From Schistosoma mansoni (taxonomy: Eukaryota; Platyhelminthes; Trematoda; Strigeidida; Schistosomatidae), in assembly GCF_000237925.1 (NCBI RefSeq), contig NC_031498.1:21058422-21122421 (forward strand): 64,000 nucleotides of DNA. Reading direction: 5' to 3'. Position 1 is the first letter of the stretch. The number at the start of each line of letters is the position of its first letter. Both the position numbers and the translations under genes were made by a program. Positions 53,770 through 64,000 of the stretch are shown here, in pieces. The notes under the pieces are model-generated. The model had not been told where the DNA came from. It ran no database searches and saw nothing but the letters and a program-made list of their open reading frames with translations.

Positions 53770-54130
53770 TAACTAGACCATCGAGGAAAACCTGGAAACA
53801 TTGGACGGCCGTTTCGTCCTATTATGGGACTCCTCAGCAGTGCGCATCCACGAACCCGCTCTCGCGAGATTCGAACCCAGGACCTACCAGACTCGAGCCG
53901 AAGCCCTTAACCGATAGACCACTAAGCCGGCCGGCATCCAACGGTGTTAATGTCTAACTTCAACTGATCCACGAAGTTGAGTAACCATTCACCAATTGTC
54001 ATCAGTGAGTTCCTATCTCACGACAGACGAAACGGCCGTCCAGTGTTTCCAGGTTTTCCATGATGGTCTAGCTTCAATTGACTCATGCTTTCAACTATGA
54101 AACATACCAAATCTCCACAAAACCCCTTCT
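53770..54130 (-). mobile_element. SINE B, long copy with inverted partial second copy
   Basis: Minus strand: hammerhead, B box 'gggttcgaatctcgcgag', A-box-like region, and the 5' half to about 54025. From 54026 a plus-oriented tail ('cgaaacggccgtccagtg' to 'acaaaaccccttct') is joined on, starting at the GAAA of the hammerhead. Confidence 0.75.
53798..53844 (-). ncRNA. Hammerhead ribozyme in SINE B, core intact
   Basis: Minus strand: GCACTG, CTGAGGA, GTCC/GGAC, GAAA, ACGG/CCGT, GTC. The stem I 3' strand is CAATGT, giving one mismatch against GCACTG. Confidence 0.65.
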
Positions 54131-54335
54131 AACAATAGTAACTGTTGATGGGAGAACCAGTTGTGATCATTCACTAGATCTATACTGTGGAAATACAAAA
54201 GTATCTTTCACCTTATGCATGAGATGTTTGTTTGATATCACAGTGATAGTGTAATGGTTCTCCTATAAATCATCACTCACATTCTGAGCTACAAATATTC
54301 TCCATTATCTCAAAAATACTCGCGATGAATAATGT
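54131..54335. other. Intergenic, nothing recognised
   Basis: No features. Confidence 0.35.
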
Positions 54336-54339
54336 ATAC

Positions 54340-54545
54340 TAAGAATTTAAATGGTTGGAGGCAGCCAACAGGAAATCTTGGACCCAGATTTTATGCTAGT
54401 TCTCACTCATCAGAAGAGTATAATTGAAATTCTGAAGTAACCAGTGCACCTTGGTGAATCCGAACCAACATCACCAAGCTTCATGGTCTGAGTTATTGGG
54501 ACTGCGACTGACCGCGTGTATGATGGAGGTGTTTGCAATTGATTG
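54340..54545 (+). repeat. Possible diverged SINE-like repeat
   Basis: GC-balanced block 'ggttggaggcagccaacagg', 'actcatcagaagagt', 'caccttggtgaatccgaacc'. The order resembles a decayed hammerhead-plus-tRNA arrangement, but no core or B box is intact. Confidence 0.3.
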
Positions 54546-55975
54546 GTCACTTAGATTAGAATGTATTATAACGGAACGGATGTTGTAAAAATTAGGACTA
54601 GTTTTTCTTGAATTATTACTAACCATAATGTTGTTTTATAGCGACTATTCTTTATCTGTTGCCATCTATTATCCAGTCTCTCTTACTCACAGTCACATTT
54701 TGCCTTCGTTATGAGTGATTGTCATTTTTAAATTCATGGCGTGTTGTTGTTTGGTATGCCTGTATATAAACTGTCTACCTGAAATATAATATAGCTGAGG
54801 CGAATTCTGACATCTGGACTAAATGGCAGGGCACTAAGAGAAGCTACAGTATAGTAAACTAATAAGGATTTAGCAATTGGATCAAGATTAGTAGTGTAAG
54901 TTGAAAATGTAATTGGTCAGCTCAAAGATACTAAATCATATCAACCAGGTTTCTGATTGGTGGTTTCGCCACGTGATTTTGATCAGTGGTCATATGACTT
55001 GATATCATACACATTGTAACTTAACAAATAGAATCCGATCAATATTCAAAGGGTTAGAAAAACATGATATTGATCATTATTCAGTGATCGATCCATTGTA
55101 AATGTGTACTAAGAATATCTGTTGGAAAGTGAATGGTTTCATAATAAACGATTTGGTTTTAAAAGCTACCTTCAATGAGAAAAAAAGGTTCTTATGTAGA
55201 ATAGTAACTACCGATAATTATAAAACAGTAGCTTGGTTTGGTTGCAAGGAATTAATTGTGTAATTGAGTTTCTTTCCACCATTCAAAAATCGCACACTGA
55301 TATAAATAGTTTCACAAAATTGAAAAGACAGTTGAATATAGATTAATTTAAATACTTAAAAAGTGATATTTGATATGAATAACACTCTACTCGTATAGAT
55401 CTATTTCGTATTGATATTTGATCAGACATGGTTAACTCTTAACGGTTTAGTATTCAACATTGATTAATTGAGTAAATTACCCTAAAGATCCAATTTGTAA
55501 ATGTCTTAAGTTTGGAATATCAGCACTAAACAGTTATGATTGTTGAGTCGCATGCTTGACTCTTGACATTTTATACAAGTGAATGTAGATATATCTCCTT
55601 TAGAGGATTTACATAAACTCTATTAACACTGTAATACTTTTTTAAGGTGTCTGTGGGCCGACAAGAAAAAACAGATTTCTGTCGAATTAGTATTTCATTT
55701 ATTGATTCGCCTAAAATTATTTCCAGAGGGGTGTGAAACATATAAACTCAACAACCTCTAGTTTGAAAAAAATCAGATTTTCTTTATTATTTCTTAGCAG
55801 GATTCTGACAGCGAATCGGGAGAAATCAAGCGAATTTTTTAAATCAGTATACTTTCTGTAGATAATAAACGCAGTATTGTCGGATAATCTAGGGAAAGGT
55901 TTTACAATACTTCGTCTCCTGTTCATTAATTATTCCTTCCCTTTCTAAGGATCAACAAAACGTTCTTATGTTCTG
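54546..55975. other. Intergenic; one coding-like scrap
   Basis: AT-rich. On the minus strand 55717-55926 encodes 'LSDNTAFIIYRKYTDLKNSL' and 'LEVVEFICFTPLWK', protein-like but unassigned. Possibly a transposon remnant. Confidence 0.3.
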
Positions 55976-56460
55976 TAAGCAAAGATGGATAGTGGCTAGT
56001 AGTGGAAATCAGGACTCGCGTTTCGTCCTATTTGGGACTCGTCAACTGGATGTACCTGCATCTCAGAGTTGATGTTCACTCTGGGACTCAAACCCAGTAC
56101 CTTTCGCTTCAAACGCCATTGCATTATCCACTCAGCCACTAAGTCCTGATAGCCAATTGCTTGTGCGATGGGGGTGAAGTTTAAATTCATTTAGTATTGT
56201 TTGTTTGAATCTTCCCATCGATGTGTTAGGACTGCAACTGATCAGCCTCTAATTGGCATATGTGCATACTGTGCGTATTGCCTCGATATAGCCTGAATTC
56301 ACAAGCATTGTAAGCAAAGATGGATAGTGGCTAGCAGTGGAATCCAGTTTGACTCGCGTTTCGTCGAGGCAATACGCACAGTATGCACATATGCCAATTA
56401 GAGGCTGATCAGTTGCAGTCCTAACACATCGATGGGAAGATTCAAACAAACAATAATAAA
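55976..56460 (-). mobile_element. SINE A with inverted tail duplication
   Basis: A full minus-strand SINE A covers 55976-56315 with tRNA-like head. The hammerhead has C3 changed to T (TTGACGA). A short hammerhead scrap follows, with TTT at 56348-56350 (AAA after GTC on the minus strand), then an inverted tail copy 56365-56458. Confidence 0.75.
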
Positions 56461-57186
<726 letters not shown>

Positions 57187-57287
57187 TATCTTAACAAGCA
57201 AAGAAACGTGTACCCCAAATGCCCTGGTACGGCCGAGAGTGGGGAGAGTCAGATCTCCCTCTCCAAATGCTCTCACATGGCCACGCG

Positions 57288-57296
57288 AATATATAG
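57288..57296 (-). promoter_or_regulatory. TATA box of the H2A pseudogene
   Basis: On the minus strand GGCTATATATTCGCG lies about 105 bases before the ATG, a strong histone-type TATA element. The region to 57360 is GC-richer than its surroundings and probably came with the gene. Confidence 0.6.
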
Positions 57297-57361
57297 CCTC
57301 TGTCAGGGAAGTCCTACTCACTGCCTTCTCGTGGCATAACTGTTGTTTACGAAATTAAGAG

Positions 57362-57755
57362 GACAAACAGCGAATGTCCGGAGCTTTAACTGGGTTGGTG
57401 GGCACGGAGGGTCCACCTAGGGGAGTTGGAAAACCCTCATTCCAAACCAATGGTGCACATGGACTCCAGGATCCTGAGGGAACAAATGGTGTACGAACCT
57501 ATTGTTGGTCACCGGTTACCATGAGACTGCATCTTCTCATGATGCTCCACTGCCTTGTGGGTCAGACCTTTAGGTCAAAGGCTCGGGGTGTGGCCCCCTA
57601 AGGAAACCACCTGTTTCGGTTTGGGCACCCGGAAAGTATCACAGCCCTCACGCAAACTAAATGGGATTTATGTGGCGCATATGTATCTGGTGCACCTTTG
57701 TACTAATATTTATGTGTTTAAATAATAAATAATTGTGCATGAAATTTAGTGTTGA
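57362..57755 (+). repeat. GC-rich repeat, probable retrotransposon 3' end
   Basis: A sharply GC-richer block ('ggtgggcacggagggtccac' to 'ggcacccggaaagtatcaca') followed by 'tttaaataataaataattg', an A/T-rich tail like the 3' end of a non-LTR element. A 75-codon frame (57374-57601) has no recognisable domain. Confidence 0.4.
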
Positions 57756-57759
57756 TTTT

Positions 57760-58090
57760 CACATTGAGATTTTAACCCAATATCAATGAGCCGCTAACTT
57801 GTTCAAACCGATTATCTACTCAAAATACAAATATTTCAATCAAAGAGAACAAGAACGAAGATTGGTGCTCTCTTCAAGATAATAAAAGAAACTATGTATA
57901 TTATATTTCAATTATTATTCAAAATCAGTATGGTGTGAACAAAAAAACATCTCTGGAAGGTAAACAATTTGTACTTTACAAGTCATAACCATAAAACATA
58001 ATCAATTCAAAAGTGAAGCGTATTGAAAATTAACATAATTTATACATGTTTAATTTTTTACATTACCTATATAGTCTAAACAAATATACG
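57760..58090. other. Intergenic, nothing recognised
   Basis: AT-rich, no features. Confidence 0.4.
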
Positions 58091-58094
58091 ATTT

Positions 58095-58230
58095 TATAGT
58101 TGAAATCATGAGTCAATTGAAGCTAGATCACCATGGAAAACCTGGAAGCACTGGACGGCCGTTTCGTCCTATTGTGTGACTCCTCAGTAGTGCAGGATCG
58201 TGGATGCGCACTGCTGAGGAGTCATACAAC
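58095..58230 (-). mobile_element. SINE B fold-back, partial
   Basis: Tail, then a minus hammerhead (58147-58193, CTGAGGA and GAAA intact but one mismatch in stem II and one in stem I), then 'ggatcgtggatgcgcactgc' in plus sense, cut off. Confidence 0.65.
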
Positions 58231-58960
58231 ATTTTAAATCAATGATAATTCGAAAAATCAGTTCCAACTTTTACGATATCCGTTCTGTCATAACAGTCTG
58301 ATATGGACTACGTTGGGAAGATAAATACACTGGATTAATCCATCAAGTTATAGCGTTCATCTGAATCGTTCAAGGACGAATCGTGATAGTAATTATGCAA
58401 CAAAACAATAATAATAATTCGATAAACCAGTAACAATCTCTGCAGTATTTATTCCGTTGTAACACTCCACAATATTTGTTTTTACTTAAAATAACACATT
58501 TATTGTTCATCCTAGTGTAGTTTTCATTTCTAATTTATAGCTGCTATTATAAATTGTCTAAGAACACTCTATTATTATTAAAAAATATCACTCGGTCCCT
58601 TAACAAGGTAACCATCCAGGTATTCGTGGTACATGAAAGTTTCCAGTAACATCTAGACTTTTATTCTTGTCACCAGTATTCTGACTACTTTACTGTTGTT
58701 TTTTGTACTTGTCAGCAAACCTAATTTTGACAGTAAATCAGTCATCAAAAAGCATTAAAGATCAAACGTTTTATGCCTTTTCAATATAAGAAATCAACAG
58801 ATATCATGTATTTACGTCATCATCTATCCAGTGTTCATTGAAAATTTAGATTAAATTGAAACTAGCTATTTTCTCGGTACGTTATCTCCGAAAATGCACT
58901 TCAACGTTTCTGAAGAAATATCCCACAGTTTCGCCAAAAGGCTTAATAGTTCGGTTCGAG
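58231..58960. other. Intergenic, nothing recognised
   Basis: AT-rich, no features. Confidence 0.4.
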
Positions 58961-59950
58961 TATTTATTGGACAACCCATAAATTAGTCAGTCAAATACAA
59001 TGTAGGACTCGGGATGTGTGAGCATCAGTTCAATTTGTCACATCCCACTAGCTCTGCGAGATGGACATCCTAACGCAAATCTCACAGTCGTAAGAACAGC
59101 AGCAGTACTACTGATAGAAAAATTAGGTATCGCAAATACGATTTAAGAAGATACGCATTAGTAAAATAAAAGGATTACGAGAAATTTAGAAATATAGGGT
59201 TGAAACGAAGACGGAGAGTGGATGGACCTGAGTCATTGAGGACGATTCTGAGTCGATTTAATCTAGTCTCTAACCATTTGTTACGATAACCAGGTAGTCT
59301 GCACCTACCTACATACATGGTTTAATCCAATATTCAGTGTCTTCATGGACTGATGCATCTCTTAGGTTGGCTGCCCCTAGGTTTTTTTTACAGCGTATTC
59401 TTATTCTGGTCATCGTCTCCCGTCGATGTTATCGGCGGGTGGGCATACGTAGTATATGTCCTGACTGTCTCAGCCAATAAAAATTCACCTTCTTGTCAGT
59501 CAGTTGACCATCTTTACTTCTTATTCTGTGTTCAGCCGCAGAATCGCTAACTCGATGGTCTTAAAATATGTGAGCGATGCTCTGCAGACACCTATGACCG
59601 ATTCTTAGTGAGCTACAAATATTCCATATTTTTAGGGGCCAGACTTCACAGCCATAAAAAACTGAGAGAACTTCTGTATAGTGTATTCGTCCTTTAGTTG
59701 ATAGACGAATAGCATGAGTACACCACAAGTGGTGTATTATGGTAAAAGCCAACAGGACTTTTTGAATTTATGTTGAGATTTCATCAGACACCAACTCATC
59801 GGGGGGCTGTTGAGACTTCCAAGATGGGTAAAGTGGTCGGTATGTTTAACTATTGCACTCCTCATCATTAGTTCAGCCATTAATGCAAACTAGTACTAAA
59901 GTATATCGCTGTAATGAATTATGTATTATGGTAATCATCAGTTCCACAAA
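58961..59950 (-). pseudogene. Second RT-encoding element, decayed 3' part
   Basis: Minus strand 59561-59752 encodes 'HLWCTHAIRLSTKGRIHYTE', 'FYGCEVWPLKIWNICSSL' and 'IGHRCLQSIAHIF', the thumb region of a different RTE/SR2-like family from the 3.8-kb copies. Flanking GC-balanced sequence 58990-59540 ('cccactagctctgcgagatg', 'cctgagtcattgagga') is likely its 3' region. All frames are broken. Confidence 0.6.
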
Positions 59951-60315
59951 TTTGTACAACGGCAATACTAAACTATACTCGATCACATTTCAATCCATAA
60001 CATAATAGTCATACATGTAATAGCTAAAACTGTAAAAAAGAAATACTACACAAATCAACAGACATATACATATATACACAAATACAGTAAAATCATTCAT
60101 TTATACACGCATAATTTAAATGTAACAGAAATGGTTTATTGAAAAGAACAAATCAACAACATAAAATACCATCTGTCATAGATACTTGTTCTCTTAAAAA
60201 ATATATATAAACAATTTTTTTTGACAAATAACTGTACATTAGTCAATGTTTCATTGGAATAATAAAATCTTATCAAGTATAGATGAATAAGCGAATGAAT
60301 GAATTTGAGATGGTA
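59951..60315. other. AT-rich intergenic DNA
   Basis: (TA)/(ATAC)-rich runs near 60060-60080. No gene. Confidence 0.4.
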
Positions 60316-60381
60316 GAGAAGATTTGTAGCTCAGGTGGGGTGATTTTGATGTAGGTTTGTTCTCTGAGCTGGATGGTTTGG

Positions 60382-60425
60382 TCGTAGAGCTTTCATCGTT
60401 CTTCTGAACGACATCATCAGCACAA
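60382..60425 (-). ncRNA. Hammerhead motif with very short stem III
   Basis: Minus strand: TTGTG, CTGATGA, T bulge, GTCGTTC/GAACGAT stem II, GAAA, GC, TC cleavage site, TACGA. Stem III is a single A-U pair closing GC. Stem I is five pairs including a G-U. Confidence 0.6.
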
Positions 60426-60556
60426 ACTTCGGGTAGAAGTGAAGTGAAATAAACAATGACAGATTTAAAGTCAATAAGAACCAATCAACATCGAGGTGCA
60501 CAGGACAAGCCGTGAATCATATGTGGAGAAATTCAAACACTTCACTTCTACCCGAA

Positions 60557-60600
60557 GTTTGTGCTGATGATGTCGTTCAAAAGAACGATGAAAGCTCCAC
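60557..60600 (+). ncRNA. Hammerhead motif with very short stem III
   Basis: Plus-strand partner of 60382-60425: TTGTG, CTGATGA, stem II of seven pairs with loop AAAA, GAAA, GC, TC, CACGA. Stem I pairs TTGTG with CACGA. Confidence 0.6.
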
Positions 60601-60645
60601 GACCAAACCATTAAGCTCAGAGAAGAAACCTACATCAGAATGAAT

Positions 60646-61115
60646 GAATGGATCAGATATACGGAAATATCACATTGATAAATATTTGGTTCAATGTTCA
60701 AATAGTTCTTAATTTAAAATAAACCAATAAAATACAAGAAGGATAACGAAAGGATGATAAAATGTATTAGTGGGGGGTAGGGGGGTTGATCCTGTTTTAT
60801 TGTTTTACAATAAATAAAAAACAACCTATCACAAATGATAAAATGTACTCGAAAAGAAGACTAATTAAGATTTACGTTGGAGTTTTTTGATTTCTTTTTG
60901 TGCACAATCTTATTGTTGTGTGATTAAACTTAATATGTAGAATAAGTGGATAGATTTAATCAGCTTAAAATTATCAATTCACTAACATAGACAAGTAACA
61001 GCAGTGATAGAGGAGCATCGTATAGCAGTGTAGTCTTGTTGATTAATATACAAACCTCAGTTAATTCCCATGAAATTTCTATTTTCAGTTGATGATATCA
61101 TTTTAGTATTTCATT
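60646..61115. other. Intergenic or 3' UTR of the following minus gene
   Basis: AT-rich with a G run near 60772-60785. No recognised repeat. Confidence 0.4.
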
Positions 61116-61603
61116 TCAATTGTGTACACCAGCTGATGATGATTGTCGACTTATAGGATCTAATGTCGTTGTACTGTTATCCATTAAATATGCTATATCA
61201 TCATTAGAATCATACCATATATTGGTACTTTGATGACATAAACTTGCAAGAAAATCTCTAGTGATCACTAGTGTTAATAGAATACAATGAATCATAATAC
61301 CAATAAAGATAGCTCCTAATAAAATGATGAATATACGTGATATATTTGAAAAATCTTGATAACCATTTGGTAACAATGCATGTCCACCAATAAGTACAGT
61401 TGGATTTGAAGGAAACGGTATAGTTTTATCCAGATGACCAATTGTATATGCTAAATATAGGCTTAATGTTACAACAGCCAAATAGATTAGATGTACAATA
61501 ACAGGATAGAATGCATGACATATATATAATGGAATACTGTTTAAAAATAAATCCATTAATATTAAACAACCAGGTATACTATGTTTCAATGTTTGTTCAA
61601 GGG
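61116..61603 (-). CDS. Rolling-stone-like multi-pass membrane protein, last exon
   Basis: On the minus strand an acceptor 'cttttttcattatag' (AG at 61605-61604) opens an exon of 162 residues: 'LEQTLKHSIPGCLILMDLFL', 'NSIPLYICHAFYPVIVHLIY', a further membrane segment, and after 'NISRIFIILLGAIFIGIMIH' a last one, then a hydrophilic tail ending 'SRQSSSAGVHN'. At least four membrane segments are visible. The spacing H..I..D..L..IP..H..YP..Y fits the rolling stone/FAR-17a-related membrane proteins, for which I know no enzymatic role. Upstream exons lie beyond 61640. Identification is tentative. Confidence 0.5.
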
Positions 61604-61640
61604 CTATAATGAAAAAAGAAACGAAATAACAACAAAACAT

Positions 61641-62300
61641 ATAACTAAATCAACAGAAAGGGGGTTTATTACCCAAGATGGAGGCGGGTAAACATTTTGT
61701 TTAGATAAATAATAGTTGATTGGGAAAAAAAGAATAGTAACTTACCAATGGTTAGTAACAACTCGTTGGTTAGTATAGCAAAAAGTCTATACTCTATGAT
61801 ATGTAAGTTCAGTTCAATACATTTAGGTAGAGTTGGAAAGTTTTCACTGTTATTCTAGACAACAACAACAACAACAACACTATCAACACCTGCTTTGAGT
61901 AGAAATGAATTTATTTGTTGTAAACCTTGTTTGTGGCTAGTTGTTTCGGTTGAATTTATAATCTCCATATGTTTTTGTATTTTTGTTGACTGTGTCTATA
62001 CTTTTGACCTTAGACCACAGTAGTGATTGGGTAAATTTTTATGCAGAAATCGATTAATCGGATCTATCAGTATAGAGGAATTGTGAATACTGTTGAATGT
62101 TATGGTTTACATCAGAGAGCGGTTATCAACCGGTTCCTAATCCCGTAGTTTGTATCTACTATCAGTTTTGAAATAAAATTAACAATCAGTCCGCACAACT
62201 GTAACATTGTTCAAAATCGATCACAGTTGCATTTAATCTCTACCTTTTGTTGGGGAGTCCAAAATTATTCCTCGGAAAAATCCATAGGGTCACAGGAAAT
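61641..62300. other. Probable intron and flank
   Basis: AT-rich, with (CAA)n at 61860-61877. No exon recognised upstream of the rolling-stone-like exon. Confidence 0.35.
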
Positions 62301-62329
62301 GCTTGGAAACATTTTACCCAACCAGTGTT

Positions 62330-62575
62330 GAAAGAAAATATCTCAGAAACATCTATAAAGTGAAGTTACATATCATGTTTCTGATTGGATATTCAACTAT
62401 ACCGCTACAATATTTAGCATGGTTCCAGAAACCAAGAAACTCAAGGTCGTGTGTAACACCACAAATACCCAAGTTTTTCTGTGCATACACTAACACTGGA
62501 ATAAAACGTTCTTTTCGTATTTCGCGCCTTTTCTATCGTGTTCAAGTTGTCGTGTATATTTAGCCTATTGTTATT
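62330..62575. repeat. Dispersed repeat shared with 7600-7835
   Basis: 'catgtttctgattggatatt' and 'gcgccttttctatcgtgttc' with 'gtcgtgtatatttagc' match the 7.6-kb copy in order. Confidence 0.4.
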
Positions 62576-64000
62576 AGGAGAGGCAAGGAAATCAGATCGA
62601 GCATTTATTTAGTAGACTTATCATCTATGCTCCCTGAGATTATGAACTGTAATATTAATTGGTAAATTTTATCCCAGGACTTCGTTCATTCTTTTACAAT
62701 TACTGATACTATGAGTGTTTTTGCCTCATTTGCTATTTAATCTTTTCAATTTCCTGTCGTTGACTTAACATCAGTTATGATAATTTGAACTGAACAACAT
62801 TAATTAGAGTCGATAACACTGTTCATCACTGATCGACACAACTATATCGCGTATATTTGGATATAAAAAACTGACTATTCTAAGCAAATAAACAGAATTC
62901 AAGCTCAGAGACCCTCAATAAATGTGATTAATTAAAACGTTGGAATCTTTTCTTTATTCGCATAAATGACAAGTAACTCTTATTGATTGTGAGTTACTTT
63001 TGAAAGTTATTTTCAATCATTAATAAAAATTGCTTTAAGAATTCAATCATGCATTATATAGAAATCACAATGAATAAATGTAAACTTTTGAAGTGTCGAT
63101 CGTCAATTCACTAAACTATATACTTCATCTTAAAATATTTTCTCTATATGTTACTAATGTTAAAAAGTGAAATTCTTTCACTCAAACTCAATAAAAGGTC
63201 AATTGTTCTCAAATCAATTAATAATGATTATTGAATAAATTCATGGCAAAATAATGTATTATTGATTTGTTTTAGGTAAATTTCCCAGTTATGTTTACGT
63301 CGATCGTTTAAACATAATCAAAAACAACAGGAAAAAACATTTCGTGACTTAATGTAAGCTACTTCTTCAGAGTAAATACACAACATAACCGAATCAAATC
63401 AACACAAGTTCGAATAGAAAAAAGGAAACAATATAGTACAATCAAAATCATAATAGATGTGAATATATTAATGTCAAGTTATTCTTCTACACAAAATTGT
63501 TTCTGCAGATTAAGTTAGGTCGATTGTGATGTGTTCTACATTAGAGAGCCTTCCCGTGAAACATCCACTCGTCCCAAACAACAAGTAATTTACACAAAAT
63601 CACCCCCTAATAATACTGTGAAATTGTGAAATTTATAAGTTAAATCAGCAATAGTAGTACATGCTGTTTTCAACAATAACCAAATTCATAATAAAAATAT
63701 CCCAACTATGAAGAGAGGCGAGTAATCGAAACGTTTCATCTGATGCTAAATCCCTCTCCCCTCAATAGAAACGAAGACCTGACCATTCATCTAACCTGAA
63801 CTGTTTATCCAGTTAACAACATTTGACCTTATCTATTTTCCACACAATCTGCACACCCACATACTCAATTTCAATCCCACTCCACTTCATATTACAAATG
63901 TATACACTTTTTACCTATACATTTCCACTTATGATACACAAATTAACGCAGTGATATATCACACAAAAACACCTTGACTAAAAATAACTTGATATTGACA
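62576..64000. other. Intergenic, no gene seen
   Basis: AT-rich. Minus strand at 63325-63390 has CTGAAGA..CACGAAATG, a decayed hammerhead- or PLE-tail-like motif. 63725-63755 has TCGAAACGTTTC followed by CTGATG, another partial arrangement. Neither folds into a full ribozyme by eye. Confidence 0.4.

Larger units (their letters stand above)
60320..60645. mobile_element. Inverted pair of ribozyme-bearing repeats
   Basis: 60330-60450 (minus) and 60536-60640 (plus) are reverse complements sharing 'cacttctacccgaagtttgt', a hammerhead, 'acgaccaaacc' and 'agctcagag'. About 85 bp of unrelated sequence separates them. No RT sequence is nearby, so the carrier (PLE pseudo-LTR or retrozyme-like element) is unknown. 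Confidence 0.65.

Noticed and set aside
60251-60484. 77-codon minus frame
   Set aside because: It spans the ribozyme-bearing inverted repeat and has no protein-family features.
63725-63760. TCGAAACGTTTC..CTGATG as a permuted hammerhead
   Set aside because: The A9 position is C (CTGATGC) and no stem II partner is evident.

Overview
The window is nuclear DNA of a blood fluke, almost certainly genus Schistosoma. It is AT-rich and repeat-dense. It carries tRNA-derived Sm-alpha-type SINEs with hammerhead ribozymes, Penelope-like elements (PLEs) with a GIY-YIG endonuclease, RTE-like reverse transcriptase fragments and a Mutator-like (MULE) transposon. Introns of 33-46 nt are also present. The species cannot be fixed from sequence alone. 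Five runs of exactly 200 N (8767-8966, 13027-13226, 23579-23778, 32936-33135, 38985-39184) are scaffold gaps, and four of them abut or interrupt transposons.

Host genes are few and mostly partial. They are: a terminal exon of unknown identity (5644-5808); the catalytic exon of a beta-1,4-galactosyltransferase (13227-13835); the last exon of a PLP-dependent (AADC/GAD-type) decarboxylase (27607-27885); a possible first exon of a type II membrane protein (31556-31897); two intronless, convergent, AT-rich SLC46-like major-facilitator genes (35015-36775 plus, 43040-44614 minus); a histone H2A pseudogene with its own TATA box (56865-57186 minus); and a terminal exon of a multi-pass protein resembling the rolling-stone family (61116-61603 minus).

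Mobile DNA fills much of the rest. A MULE gene of five exons (9098-11397) is complete except for one in-frame stop. Its 3' half recurs inverted at 32.4-33.6 kb and its 5' flank recurs at 12.95 kb. At least four PLE types occur. One forms a 5.3-kb inverted composite (20498-25796) flanked by a 13-bp target-site duplication. RTE-like 3' ends are scattered throughout. A 751-bp terminal-inverted-repeat element (40301-41051) holds telomere-like repeats.

The unifying theme is self-cleaving RNA. Hammerhead cores appear in five different sequence contexts: SINE family A (Sm-alpha type), SINE family B (a second tRNA-derived family), the pseudo-LTRs of PLE type alpha, the tail of PLE type beta, and an inverted pair with a very short stem III near 60.5 kb. 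One SINE-A subgroup has AAA inserted exactly at the scissile position, and two SINE-A loci share the same inverted-dimer junction. These are the best candidates for something not yet described.
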